The translations under genes and the position numbers were made by a program. The notes beneath the pieces were generated by a model. It searched no databases. It saw nothing but the letters and a program-made list of their open reading frames with translations, and had not been told where the DNA came from. Positions 43,570 through 50,793 of a stretch of DNA of 64,000 bases are shown here, piece by piece. Position 1 is the first letter of the stretch. The number at the start of each line of letters is the position of its first letter. Source of the DNA: DASSFZ01 sp035292585 (GTDB lineage: Bacteria; Chloroflexota; Anaerolineae; Fen-1058); assembly GCA_035292585.1 (NCBI GenBank), contig DATDPU010000013.1, positions 181,529 to 245,528 of the forward strand. The letters are read 5' to 3'.

Positions 43570-44283
43570 TCAACGAACGAGCAGCAGTGCCAGCGGGTTA
43601 TAGAACAGCGCCAACAGCGCGCCGAAGCACAGGAAGGGCGCGTAGGGGATTTGACTCTTAGCGCCCATACGGCGGGAGAGGATCAGCCCGGCTGACGCGA
43701 CGCCGCCGGCGAGGATGCCGATCGCCAGCGCCCACAGCGCGCCCGGAAAACCAAATAGCAAACCGATGAATGCCGCGAGCTTCACGTCTCCACCGCCCAA
43801 CCCGCCGGGGCGCAACAGGGCGGCCAGAGCAAACATCCCTAGCCCCATCCCACCGCCGAGGAGCGCCAGCCGCGCATCGGCTTGCGGGGATATGAAGGTG
43901 ATCAGCAGCGCCAGGGCAATACCCGGGTAGATCAGCACGTTGAGCACCAGACGGTATCGCACGTCGATCACGGCAATCAGCATTAAAAAGGCGCTGAGGA
44001 GGGCAAAGAGGAGCAGGTCGAGCGAGGGGCCGAAGCGTAGCCACAGGCCGGCAAACAGCAGCGCGGTGAACAACTCGACGGCCACGCCTGCTCTCAGTCT
44101 CGGCGAACGTTGACTCTGCCGGGCAACGATATTCGCGAGCAGACGCCACCAGGCTGGAAAACATCCAGCGGAAGACGGCGCGCGAGGACGTGGGCGGCTC
44201 GTCGCGTAACGGGGCAGCCAGTCGGCAGCCCAGTTGAGCAGTGTTCCCACCGCAAGCCCCACAACGGCATACACAAGAATCAC
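43570..44283 (-). CDS. Type IV prepilin/prearchaellin peptidase (A24 family)
   Basis: The 237-residue polytopic membrane protein has about seven hydrophobic segments. The two catalytic Asp of A24 peptidases are in AVIDVRYRLVLN (about residue 106) and the GGGDVKLAAFIGLLFG motif (about residue 165). The N-terminal part has only NWAADWLPRYA and lacks the paired CxxC motifs of the PilD methylase domain, so it may cleave but not methylate. GTG start with AGGAG 9 nt upstream. It is the last gene of the minus-strand motility cluster and would process archaellin/pilin precursors. Confidence 0.88.
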   Translation of the reverse strand: MILVYAVVGLAVGTLLNWAADWLPRYATSRPRPRAPSSAGCFPAWWRLLANIVARQSQRSPRLRAGVAVELFTALLFAGLWLRFGPSLDLLLFALLSAFLMLIAVIDVRYRLVLNVLIYPGIALALLITFISPQADARLALLGGGMGLGMFALAALLRPGGLGGGDVKLAAFIGLLFGFPGALWALAIGILAGGVASAGLILSRRMGAKSQIPYAPFLCFGALLALFYNPLALLLVR

Positions 44284-44426
44284 TAGGTGTTACTCCTGCT
44301 TATCTCTACTGCCTTGACTGCCTAATTCAGTTTGCGTTTCACCGCAGAGGGATTCCTCCACGAAATCACACGCAGGGGCGCGAAGATGGCCTTCCTTCTT
44401 CGGGTGACTTCGTGTACCGGCGTGGA

Positions 44427-45395
44427 TCAGGTTTGTTTCTCAGCGGTGCGTCTCCGGCTACCCTTGCGGAGCTGATCGGCCACCTTGGTGCCGGTTTTGT
44501 ATAACTCGTCCGCGCTGATATCCGGCAGGTCTTTTATCAACGCTTCGAGACTGGTCAAGGTGGTATCTTCTTCCTCAAACAGGCTAGCCAGATCGCCCAG
44601 CACGGCGCTCGGCTCTTCTGCTTCTTGCTCCTTCACCTGTTCCGGGTCTTGCTCTTCGTCCCCCTTCTCCTGGGAGGCGCCAGACCCTTCAAGCGCTGTT
44701 TCGCCCTCGTCCGGCTGCCCGCCGATCACGACCTCATCCAGCGAATCCGGGGATGGTTGCTCGGGCTGCGCGTCGATCCCTCCCAGCGCTTCTTCCAGCT
44801 CCAGCGTTTCGGCCTGTGCCTCTGCCTGCGCTTGTCGCGCCCGCAGGCGCGGCCCGACGGCCAGGACGAGCGCCACCAACAGCGGCACGATCGCCAACAG
44901 CATGCCGATCAGGATACCATTCTGGCTGAGAAGCGATTCGAGCAGCGAGGTTTGGACGGCGGGCAGGGTTAGCACCTGGGCGAGCTCGGCCAGGTGTGCG
45001 CGGCGATCGGGATCGGTGGTCTCGTTCTGCATCTCGGAGAGCAGGCCGGCCAGCTCCTGTCGGCTCCAACCCGCCAGCGCCGTCTCGACCTGCGCCAGGT
45101 TCACCGTTCGATTGTATTCCTCGGCGACGAGCGTGACGTAGGTCTTTTGGTAGCTAGGCCGCAACTGCCACGGCGTGGAGTTCGTCCACTCGATGGGCCA
45201 CAGCCACCAGCCGATGGCAAACCAACCGAGCAGCAAGCCGACCACAAAAACGAGCCAGAGCGGAAGCCGGCGCGACCGTTTGCGTTTCGGCGCGGCCCGC
45301 AGCGCGAGGAGCGCATCGTCCTGCGCATCGGATTCGCGCGGCGTGGTTGCGAAGTCTTCATTTATCGGCTGTGGCCTTGCCGGTGTCAGTGCCAT
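44427..45395 (-). CDS. Unknown membrane protein in the archaellum-type cluster
   Basis: The 322-residue protein has two clear membrane helices, LPLWLVFVVGLLLGWFAIGW (about residues 45-64) and GILIGMLLAIVPLLVALVLA (about 159-178), separated by a Gln/Glu-rich helical extracytoplasmic region. A long acidic, low-complexity cytoplasmic tail ends in a conserved-looking helical module (LTSLEALIKDLPDISADELY). It starts 4 nt after the arlJ stop. It holds the place where archaella loci carry accessory stator/adaptor genes (arlC-G), but I see no sequence match, so the function is open. Confidence 0.6.
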   Translation of the reverse strand: MALTPARPQPINEDFATTPRESDAQDDALLALRAAPKRKRSRRLPLWLVFVVGLLLGWFAIGWWLWPIEWTNSTPWQLRPSYQKTYVTLVAEEYNRTVNLAQVETALAGWSRQELAGLLSEMQNETTDPDRRAHLAELAQVLTLPAVQTSLLESLLSQNGILIGMLLAIVPLLVALVLAVGPRLRARQAQAEAQAETLELEEALGGIDAQPEQPSPDSLDEVVIGGQPDEGETALEGSGASQEKGDEEQDPEQVKEQEAEEPSAVLGDLASLFEEEDTTLTSLEALIKDLPDISADELYKTGTKVADQLRKGSRRRTAEKQT

Positions 45396-45401
45396 GCTCT
45401 C

Positions 45402-46886
45402 TCAGATAATCGCCATCGCCATCGGAGGCACGATCAGAAAGCACACCCCTGACAGGATGAATAACATGGAGGTGTAGAGCGTCATCTTGATCAAATGCGC
45501 GCCCTCGCTCCCGACGATGGCGAACGCGTTGATGAGCGTGAGGATCACGATCATGGCCACGGTGAGCGTCGACAGGAATTGGATTTGTGGCGCGCTGAAC
45601 GAAAACATTTCTCCCAGACCCAAAGTGGCCGAGGCGCTTGCCCCTTCGTTGAGCGCCGCCGTGGCCTCCGCCATTCTGGCGGCGAACTGTTCGAGCACGC
45701 CCAGCAGAAACACCATCAACGCCGCCAGGATGGTGTGCATGACCACCGTCAGCCAGACGAACGTGCCGCTCACGCCGCGCCGTTGCGCGCGCAGCATCGC
45801 GGTCTTCAAGGCGAACGCGCTGGTCAGGTTGCCGGCCTTCTCCGGGTCGCCGCCCAGGTTGACGGCTTCGTGGAAGACGCCGACGGATTGATCGGCGAGC
45901 TTGCTGCCGGTCTCGACCCCAAACGTGTTCCAGCACAGCGGCGGTTTGCCGAACGCTTTGAGCCGCAAGTCCAGCATGTGGATGTCGCCCTGGAGCGCCG
46001 GAAACGAATCGAGTTTGATGCTCGCCAGCGCATCTTTGAGCGTGGTGCCGCGTGACGTGGCCGTCCCGCCGATCGAGCGCAGGAACGCGCTGATTTCCAT
46101 GTCCTTGTTGCTCGTCTGCTGGTCGGCCCGGCGGCTGACCCAACCGATGGGCAGCGTGAACAGCCCGGCGGCGATCATGATCCAGCCGGTATTCAGTTGC
46201 AACACGATGAGCACCAGGCAGGCGACGATCGCCAACGGTATACAGATGAAGAAGAGCTGGCGGCTGCGCCGTTGGTCTTCCGAGCCGAGCTTGAGCGGCA
46301 CGCATTTGACTTCGGGCGGCGCCGACCGATACAGCACCCAGGCCACGCCGAACCCGCCGCCGATCGCCACCAGCGTCATCAGCAGCATGGTGGTCGTGCC
46401 CAGGTTGTAGATCATCGTCGAGACCATGTTGATGATCACGATCAGCGCGATCGAGACGGTGACGGCGGTATAAGCGTCGTTCCACTTCTTCAGGCTTTCC
46501 AGGCGGCGCAGATAATCGTTGGCGTATTGCTCGCCCTGCACCTCGGCTTCGCGCGCCAGGAACGGCGCCAGCGGCTCGCCCGAGCGCAGCGCGTCGGACA
46601 AGCGCAGCAAGAAGGTCTTGGTCTGTTCCGACTGGGTCTGCCCGCCGACCAGGCGCACGGCATCGGGGTAGTTGTAGCGCAGGTTCTCCGCCACGTCGTG
46701 AATGCTCTCGAAGTACTTGGCGGGTGAGCACGGCAGGCTGCGCGCCAGTTGGAACACGCGCGAGCGCGAGATGCCGGCCGCCGCCGTGGCCGACATGTAG
46801 GTGAGCTGGTAGAACAGATCGAAGCTCGAGATTTCCTCAAAGTAGCTTTTGATGTTGCGCTTCTGCAAGGACTTGGAAGACGTCAT
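45402..46886 (-). CDS. arlJ: Archaellum-type membrane platform protein
   Basis: The 494-residue protein has two GspF/FlaJ-type cytoplasmic helical domains (about residues 20-135 and 270-375, e.g. EISAFLRSIGGTATSRGTTLKDAL) alternating with membrane helices (about 140-185, 215-260, 385-410, 440-490). The spacing of two F-domains in a large protein directly after an ArlI ATPase is typical of ArlJ (FlaJ) rather than the single-domain TadB/TadC pair. It is the inner-membrane rotor/platform on which ArlI acts. The start overlaps arlI by 50 nt. Confidence 0.82.
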   Translation of the reverse strand: MTSSKSLQKRNIKSYFEEISSFDLFYQLTYMSATAAAGISRSRVFQLARSLPCSPAKYFESIHDVAENLRYNYPDAVRLVGGQTQSEQTKTFLLRLSDALRSGEPLAPFLAREAEVQGEQYANDYLRRLESLKKWNDAYTAVTVSIALIVIINMVSTMIYNLGTTTMLLMTLVAIGGGFGVAWVLYRSAPPEVKCVPLKLGSEDQRRSRQLFFICIPLAIVACLVLIVLQLNTGWIMIAAGLFTLPIGWVSRRADQQTSNKDMEISAFLRSIGGTATSRGTTLKDALASIKLDSFPALQGDIHMLDLRLKAFGKPPLCWNTFGVETGSKLADQSVGVFHEAVNLGGDPEKAGNLTSAFALKTAMLRAQRRGVSGTFVWLTVVMHTILAALMVFLLGVLEQFAARMAEATAALNEGASASATLGLGEMFSFSAPQIQFLSTLTVAMIVILTLINAFAIVGSEGAHLIKMTLYTSMLFILSGVCFLIVPPMAMAII

Positions 46887-48519
46887 AGAAATTCTTCAAC
46901 TTTCGCTCGACGTGCAGCCGCTGGAAGATTTTGGCGCGGCGCTTGAGTTCCGTATAAATCACTTTGCGCTTGAACGGCGGGATGCCGCGCTTGGAGGCGA
47001 TGCGCTCCTCCAGCAGGTAGCTGTTCATAAACCCCGGGAACTCGAACGTATCGGTCGCCGGGTTCCAGCGGAACGCTTCGATGAACGAGAAACTCTCGCT
47101 GGTCGGATCATAGCCGACGATCTCGTTGACACTGGTCACCCGCCGCACCATGCCGCGCCCCGGCACGCGCACGGCCTGCTGGATCAACACCACTTCGAGG
47201 TTGTCCACGTACGCCTTGGGGATGTTGATCGGGTCGCCGGTCAGACGCTGGATCAGCTTTTCGACGGAGGCGGCGTGGAAGGTCGACATCACCCCGTGGC
47301 CGGTCTGCATGGCCTGGAAAGCGATCGCGCCTTCTTCGCCGCGGATCTCGCCGATCACGATCCGGTCGGGGCGCTGGCGCAGGGCAGCTTTCAACAGGTC
47401 GAACATGCCGACCTCCGCGCCGGTGTTCTCTTTGCTCGATCCGCGCGTGGTCTCTCGAATCCAGTTCTTGTGCGGCACTTGCAGTTCCGGCGTGTCTTCG
47501 ATGCTGACGATCTTCTTGTCGGACGGGATGAAGGTGGTGATGGCGTTCATCGTGGTCGTCTTGCCCGAGGCCGTGGCGCCGGCGACGAACAGGTTCAGGC
47601 CCTCTTCCAGGATGAAGGAGAGATAGGCCGCCATCATGTAATCCAGCGTGCCGTAATCGATCAACTCCATCACGCTGGTCGGAATGCCGGCGAACTTGCG
47701 GATGGTGAAGTTGCTGCCGCGCTTGGAGACGTCCGTCCCGTACACGATGTTGATGCGCGAGCCGTCGGGCAGCACCGCGTCGACGATCGGGTTGCGCACG
47801 GTGACCGGCCGCTTGATCCACTCGCCCAGCCAGATCACGAAGTCGTCGAGTTCTTCCTCGGCGCCGAAGGTGATGGCCGACTCGATGCTTTTGAAAACCT
47901 TGTGCTCGATGAAGATCGGCCCGACGCCGCTGCAACTGATGTCTTCGATGTTGGGGTCTTGCAGCAGCGGCGCGAGCAGGCCGAAGCCGACCTTGTCCCG
48001 CACCAGCAGATACTTGAGCGCCGCCATCTCGCGCGGCGTCACCTGAATCTTGTTCGTCGAGCCGTTGTCGCTGACGCTGGCGTCGATCGCCTTGAGCAGC
48101 GCCGTTTTCTTCTCCGCGTCGTTTTCCGCTGCGCCGATTTCCTTCACCCAACCCAACAGCTTGGATTCCACTTGCGGGACGATGGCGTCGAGATTGACGG
48201 TCAAATGCGGCTCGATCGGGATGTAGTGATCGCGGTCGCCCCGGTCGTTCGGATAAATGTGCACGTACAGGTCGCCGGAGATCGGGTAGATCAGGTTGCG
48301 CCGTTCGAGATACGAGAGGTCTCGGCTGATCTTGGGGTAGTATTCGGGTACGCCGATTTCACTCAGCGGTACCCAATGCAGATATTCGGACAGGGTGACG
48401 TTATCCTGGCAGGCCGCTTGCAGCGGCTTGGGCAATACCGCGTTGAGACTGCACGCCGGGCCGTGATCGCAGGCGACCGCTTCTGCCTCGTGGGTGAAGG
48501 GGAATGTCACGCTCGCCAT
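46837..48519 (-). CDS. arlI: Archaellum-type motor/assembly ATPase
   Basis: The 560-residue secretion ATPase reads like archaeal ArlI (FlaI): QDPNIEDISCSGVGPIFIEH (about residues 186-205), LPDGSRINIVYGTDVSKRGS, FTIRKF, Walker A VAGATASGKTTTMNAI (about 312-327), SIEDTPELQVPHKNWI, MFDLLKAALRQRPDRIVIGE (Walker B about 385-393), MQTGHGVMSTFHA and INIPKAYVDNLEVVLIQQAV. The N-terminal 100 residues are non-conserved and have a CxxxxxC pair (ACDHGPAC). In archaea ArlI drives both filament assembly and rotation. It lies between arlH and arlJ. Confidence 0.88.
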   Translation of the reverse strand: MASVTFPFTHEAEAVACDHGPACSLNAVLPKPLQAACQDNVTLSEYLHWVPLSEIGVPEYYPKISRDLSYLERRNLIYPISGDLYVHIYPNDRGDRDHYIPIEPHLTVNLDAIVPQVESKLLGWVKEIGAAENDAEKKTALLKAIDASVSDNGSTNKIQVTPREMAALKYLLVRDKVGFGLLAPLLQDPNIEDISCSGVGPIFIEHKVFKSIESAITFGAEEELDDFVIWLGEWIKRPVTVRNPIVDAVLPDGSRINIVYGTDVSKRGSNFTIRKFAGIPTSVMELIDYGTLDYMMAAYLSFILEEGLNLFVAGATASGKTTTMNAITTFIPSDKKIVSIEDTPELQVPHKNWIRETTRGSSKENTGAEVGMFDLLKAALRQRPDRIVIGEIRGEEGAIAFQAMQTGHGVMSTFHAASVEKLIQRLTGDPINIPKAYVDNLEVVLIQQAVRVPGRGMVRRVTSVNEIVGYDPTSESFSFIEAFRWNPATDTFEFPGFMNSYLLEERIASKRGIPPFKRKVIYTELKRRAKIFQRLHVERKLKNFYDVFQVLAEAQHQKLL

Positions 48520-48526
48520 GTGCGGC

Positions 48527-49597
48527 TCACCCCTTCACTTTGTTGATCGGGATGACGCGGATGCCCCAACCCGGCTCGACCTCGAAGCTGACAATGTTGC
48601 CGGTGGTTTGCTCGGCCCCGCGCACCTTCGTCACTTCGAGCGTTTTGACCAGCTTGTTGCCCACTTCTTCGGTGCGCAGCTGCAAATGCGCATCGCACAG
48701 GGAGCGGATGCGCGCCAGCAGCTCGCGCGTGAGGCCGTGCGAGTGAATGACGATCAGGACGGTGGTGCCTTCCCCGCACAACCGTTTGCCCTCTTCGAAA
48801 AACGCGAGGACTTCCTTGTCCGAGGATTGGGGGATAGAGGCCGTGAGCGAATCGACGAAGATCATGCTGCGCCCTTTTTCCTTCTTCATCGCTTTGATCA
48901 GCGTGGAAGGGGCCTCCCGGCCCAACCGCGAGGTCTGGAGCGGGAAAATGCGGAGCTTATTGAGCAGGAGATAGTCGAGGATGTCCAGGTTCAGGCTGCG
49001 CATCTGCTTGACCAGGCTCTTCACCGCGTTCTCGCTGGTGAAGATCGACAGCTTGTACCCGTCGACCAGGCAGCCGTGCATCATCTGCTGCGCCAGCACC
49101 GACTTGCCCGCGCCCGAATCCCCTTCGATCAGCGTCAGCGATCCGAATGGCACACCGCCGCCCATTTTGTTGTCCAGATCGCTGTTGCCCGTCGAGATCA
49201 TGACCGTCTGCTGATCGTCGGCGCTGATCAGCAGGGGCTTCACTTTGGTGATGAGTTCGACCGGGCCAAACGGCTTGATCAGGAAATCATCGACGCTGGA
49301 GCCGGGGCCGATCTCCAGGCTCTCCAGCTGGCTCTCGTCGGCGATCATCAACAGGCGCTGATGATCGGTCGCGTAGTCTTTGCGGATGGTCTTGCAGACG
49401 TCGTTGCCCTTCATCGTGGGGAGCTTGAAATCCACGATGATCAGCTGGGGCTGATGCTGCCGGGCCTTCTTCAGTCCATCCGGCCCGTCGGCAGACATGA
49501 TCACGGAATAGCCCTCCTCCTCCAGGGGGGCTCGGATCAGCTCGGTCAGCTGGATATCGTTCTGAATGATGAGGACCTTTTTTGCGTTATCCGCCAT
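48527..49597 (-). CDS. arlH: Receiver-ArlH fusion (archaellum regulatory ATPase)
   Basis: The 356-residue protein has two domains. Residues 1-120 are a CheY-like receiver with acceptor Asp56 (IIVDFKLP) and Lys108 (LIKPF), but the usual acidic pair is reduced to IQND and the Thr/Ser switch is Ala. Residues 130-356 are an ArlH/KaiC-like RecA fold: MISTGNSDLDNKMGGGVPFG, Walker A GDSGAGKS (159-166), FTSENAVKSLVKQM, Walker B MIFVDS (245-250), RIRSLCDAHLQLRTEEVGN and TTGNIVSFEVEPGWGIRVIP. ArlH binds ArlI at the motor base. A receiver fused to it would bring chemotaxis phosphorylation directly to the motor. Confidence 0.88.
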   Translation of the reverse strand: MADNAKKVLIIQNDIQLTELIRAPLEEEGYSVIMSADGPDGLKKARQHQPQLIIVDFKLPTMKGNDVCKTIRKDYATDHQRLLMIADESQLESLEIGPGSSVDDFLIKPFGPVELITKVKPLLISADDQQTVMISTGNSDLDNKMGGGVPFGSLTLIEGDSGAGKSVLAQQMMHGCLVDGYKLSIFTSENAVKSLVKQMRSLNLDILDYLLLNKLRIFPLQTSRLGREAPSTLIKAMKKEKGRSMIFVDSLTASIPQSSDKEVLAFFEEGKRLCGEGTTVLIVIHSHGLTRELLARIRSLCDAHLQLRTEEVGNKLVKTLEVTKVRGAEQTTGNIVSFEVEPGWGIRVIPINKVKG

Positions 49598-49619
49598 GAC
49601 TGCGCTCTATTCCAGACTT

Positions 49620-49670
49620 TCACCCCCATCCCTACCGTCCCCTCAAGCGAGAGGGCTAGGGTGAGGGCTT
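49620..49670. repeat. Degenerate CACCCCCATCCC...GGGTGAGGG repeat upstream of arlH
   Basis: An imperfect member of the CCCTCACCCC family. It lies between the arlH start and the pseudo-receiver gene. Confidence 0.6.
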
Positions 49671-49690
49671 GACCGAGGCCACATCGAGAC

Positions 49691-50095
49691 CTACGGTCTT
49701 TCTTCCGGTGCGGTCGCAGACCGGCGCCGATCATCGGCTGCGTGGGACTTGGGGTGCGTCTGGATGATCCTGACCAGTTCTTCGATCTCATTTCCAGCCC
49801 GCAGCAGGAAAGCATCCGCGCCCGCCGGGAGAAATTTCTTCTCGTAATACGGCTTATAGCTGACGCCGATGATGAAAGCGTGGGGCTTCTGCTCGCGAAT
49901 CTTGGACACGCCGGTGATGCCATCCATGTTGCGCTCGAAGTTGTTGTAGACCACGAAGATGTCGTAGTCCAGCGAAGAGACCAGCACATTTTCGACGGAG
50001 GAGAACGGCGTGACCTCCGCCTGCAGCTGGCTCGCCAGGGCTCGGGCCAGGACTTCCCGTGTTGGACGATGTCCGTGTGCAATGCTGATTTTCAT
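49691..50095 (-). CDS. Degenerate receiver (pseudo-receiver) protein
   Basis: The 134-residue protein follows the alternating strand-helix pattern of a CheY receiver (MKISIAHGHRPTREVLARAL ... YDIFVVYNNFERNMDGITGV ... AGADAFLLRAGNEIEELVRI). However, the acidic pair is replaced by HGH and the acceptor position has Asn (VVYNNF), so phosphorylation is unlikely. It stands directly before REC-arlH on the same strand and may be a phosphorylation-independent binding module. ATG at 50095 follows AAGGA at 11 nt. Confidence 0.68.
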   Translation of the reverse strand: MKISIAHGHRPTREVLARALASQLQAEVTPFSSVENVLVSSLDYDIFVVYNNFERNMDGITGVSKIREQKPHAFIIGVSYKPYYEKKFLPAGADAFLLRAGNEIEELVRIIQTHPKSHAADDRRRSATAPEERP

Positions 50096-50229
50096 AGTTT
50101 CACGTTCCTTCAAGCGCGCCGGATACGTCGGCAGCGCGGTCGCACGCTGTCCAGAATAGCATCAAAGGTCGCCGGAGCGGGTTTCAGCCCGGTTACGGCC
50201 CCATTTCAGCGGAAAGGGCCGGGCGGGTC

Positions 50230-50364
50230 TTATCTCGTTCGACCGGCAGCCCAGAGCACCGCGTCCAAGATGACGATGTCCGGCTTGAACCCGCGAGCTT
50301 TTTTCAGCGCTTGGTATGCATTGAGAGCGGTATCGACGTTGTCGCCCGCCTTGATCCCCGCCCG
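50230..50364 (-). pseudogene. Remnant of a duplicated receiver domain
   Basis: In one frame the minus strand reads GIKAGDNVDTALNAYQALKK, ARGFKPDIVILDAVLWAAG, then stop. This matches the middle (ETALDGFEGVRKARAFKPHL) and the extreme end (KAVLWTSG) of the adjacent CheY-like protein with the segment between them deleted. It appears to be a decayed tandem copy. No start codon or ribosome-binding site was found. Confidence 0.6.
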
Positions 50365-50793
50365 TCATACGGCCAGGCCCGATGTCCACAACACGGCCTT
50401 CACCCGCTGCACCAAGTCCTTCGCTTTGATGGGTTTGGTCAGGAACTCCACCGCTCCGGCGTCAAACCCCTTCAAGCGATCCTGAACTCTGAAGGCAAAA
50501 CGTGTGCCATCGTTGGTGGGATTATCGATGCCGCCCTTGGCGGTAAGCATCAGGATCGCGGTTTTGGCGGTGTCCGGATCGCCCTTCAGATAACTACACA
50601 CCTGATACCCATCCATGCCCGGCATCATGATATCCAGGACCACGAGATGCGGCTTGAACGCACGCGCCTTTCTCACGCCCTCGAAGCCGTCGAGCGCGGT
50701 CTCCACCTCGTAGCCTTCTTTTTTCAACACGTTGGCAATGACCATCACCGTCGGCTTGTCGTCGTCGACGCACAAGATGCGCGCTTTACTCAT
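50365..50793 (-). CDS. CheY-like response regulator
   Basis: A 142-residue single-domain receiver with all functional residues: acidic CVDDDKP (10-12), acceptor Asp54 in VVLDIMMPGMDGY, Thr in MLTAKGG and Lys in FLTKPIKAKDLV. About 18 residues (GIDNPTNDGTRFAFRVQDRL) lengthen the loop after the switch Thr. It overlaps the hybrid kinase by 8 nt, making the kinase its probable phosphodonor through the HPt domain. Confidence 0.9.
   Translation of the reverse strand: MSKARILCVDDDKPTVMVIANVLKKEGYEVETALDGFEGVRKARAFKPHLVVLDIMMPGMDGYQVCSYLKGDPDTAKTAILMLTAKGGIDNPTNDGTRFAFRVQDRLKGFDAGAVEFLTKPIKAKDLVQRVKAVLWTSGLAV

Noticed and set aside
46837..48519. Annotation as TadA/CpaF pilus ATPase
   Set aside because: The core motifs and the REC-ArlH neighbour fit ArlI better; a Tad origin remains a weaker alternative since a CpaE/TadZ-like gene is close by.
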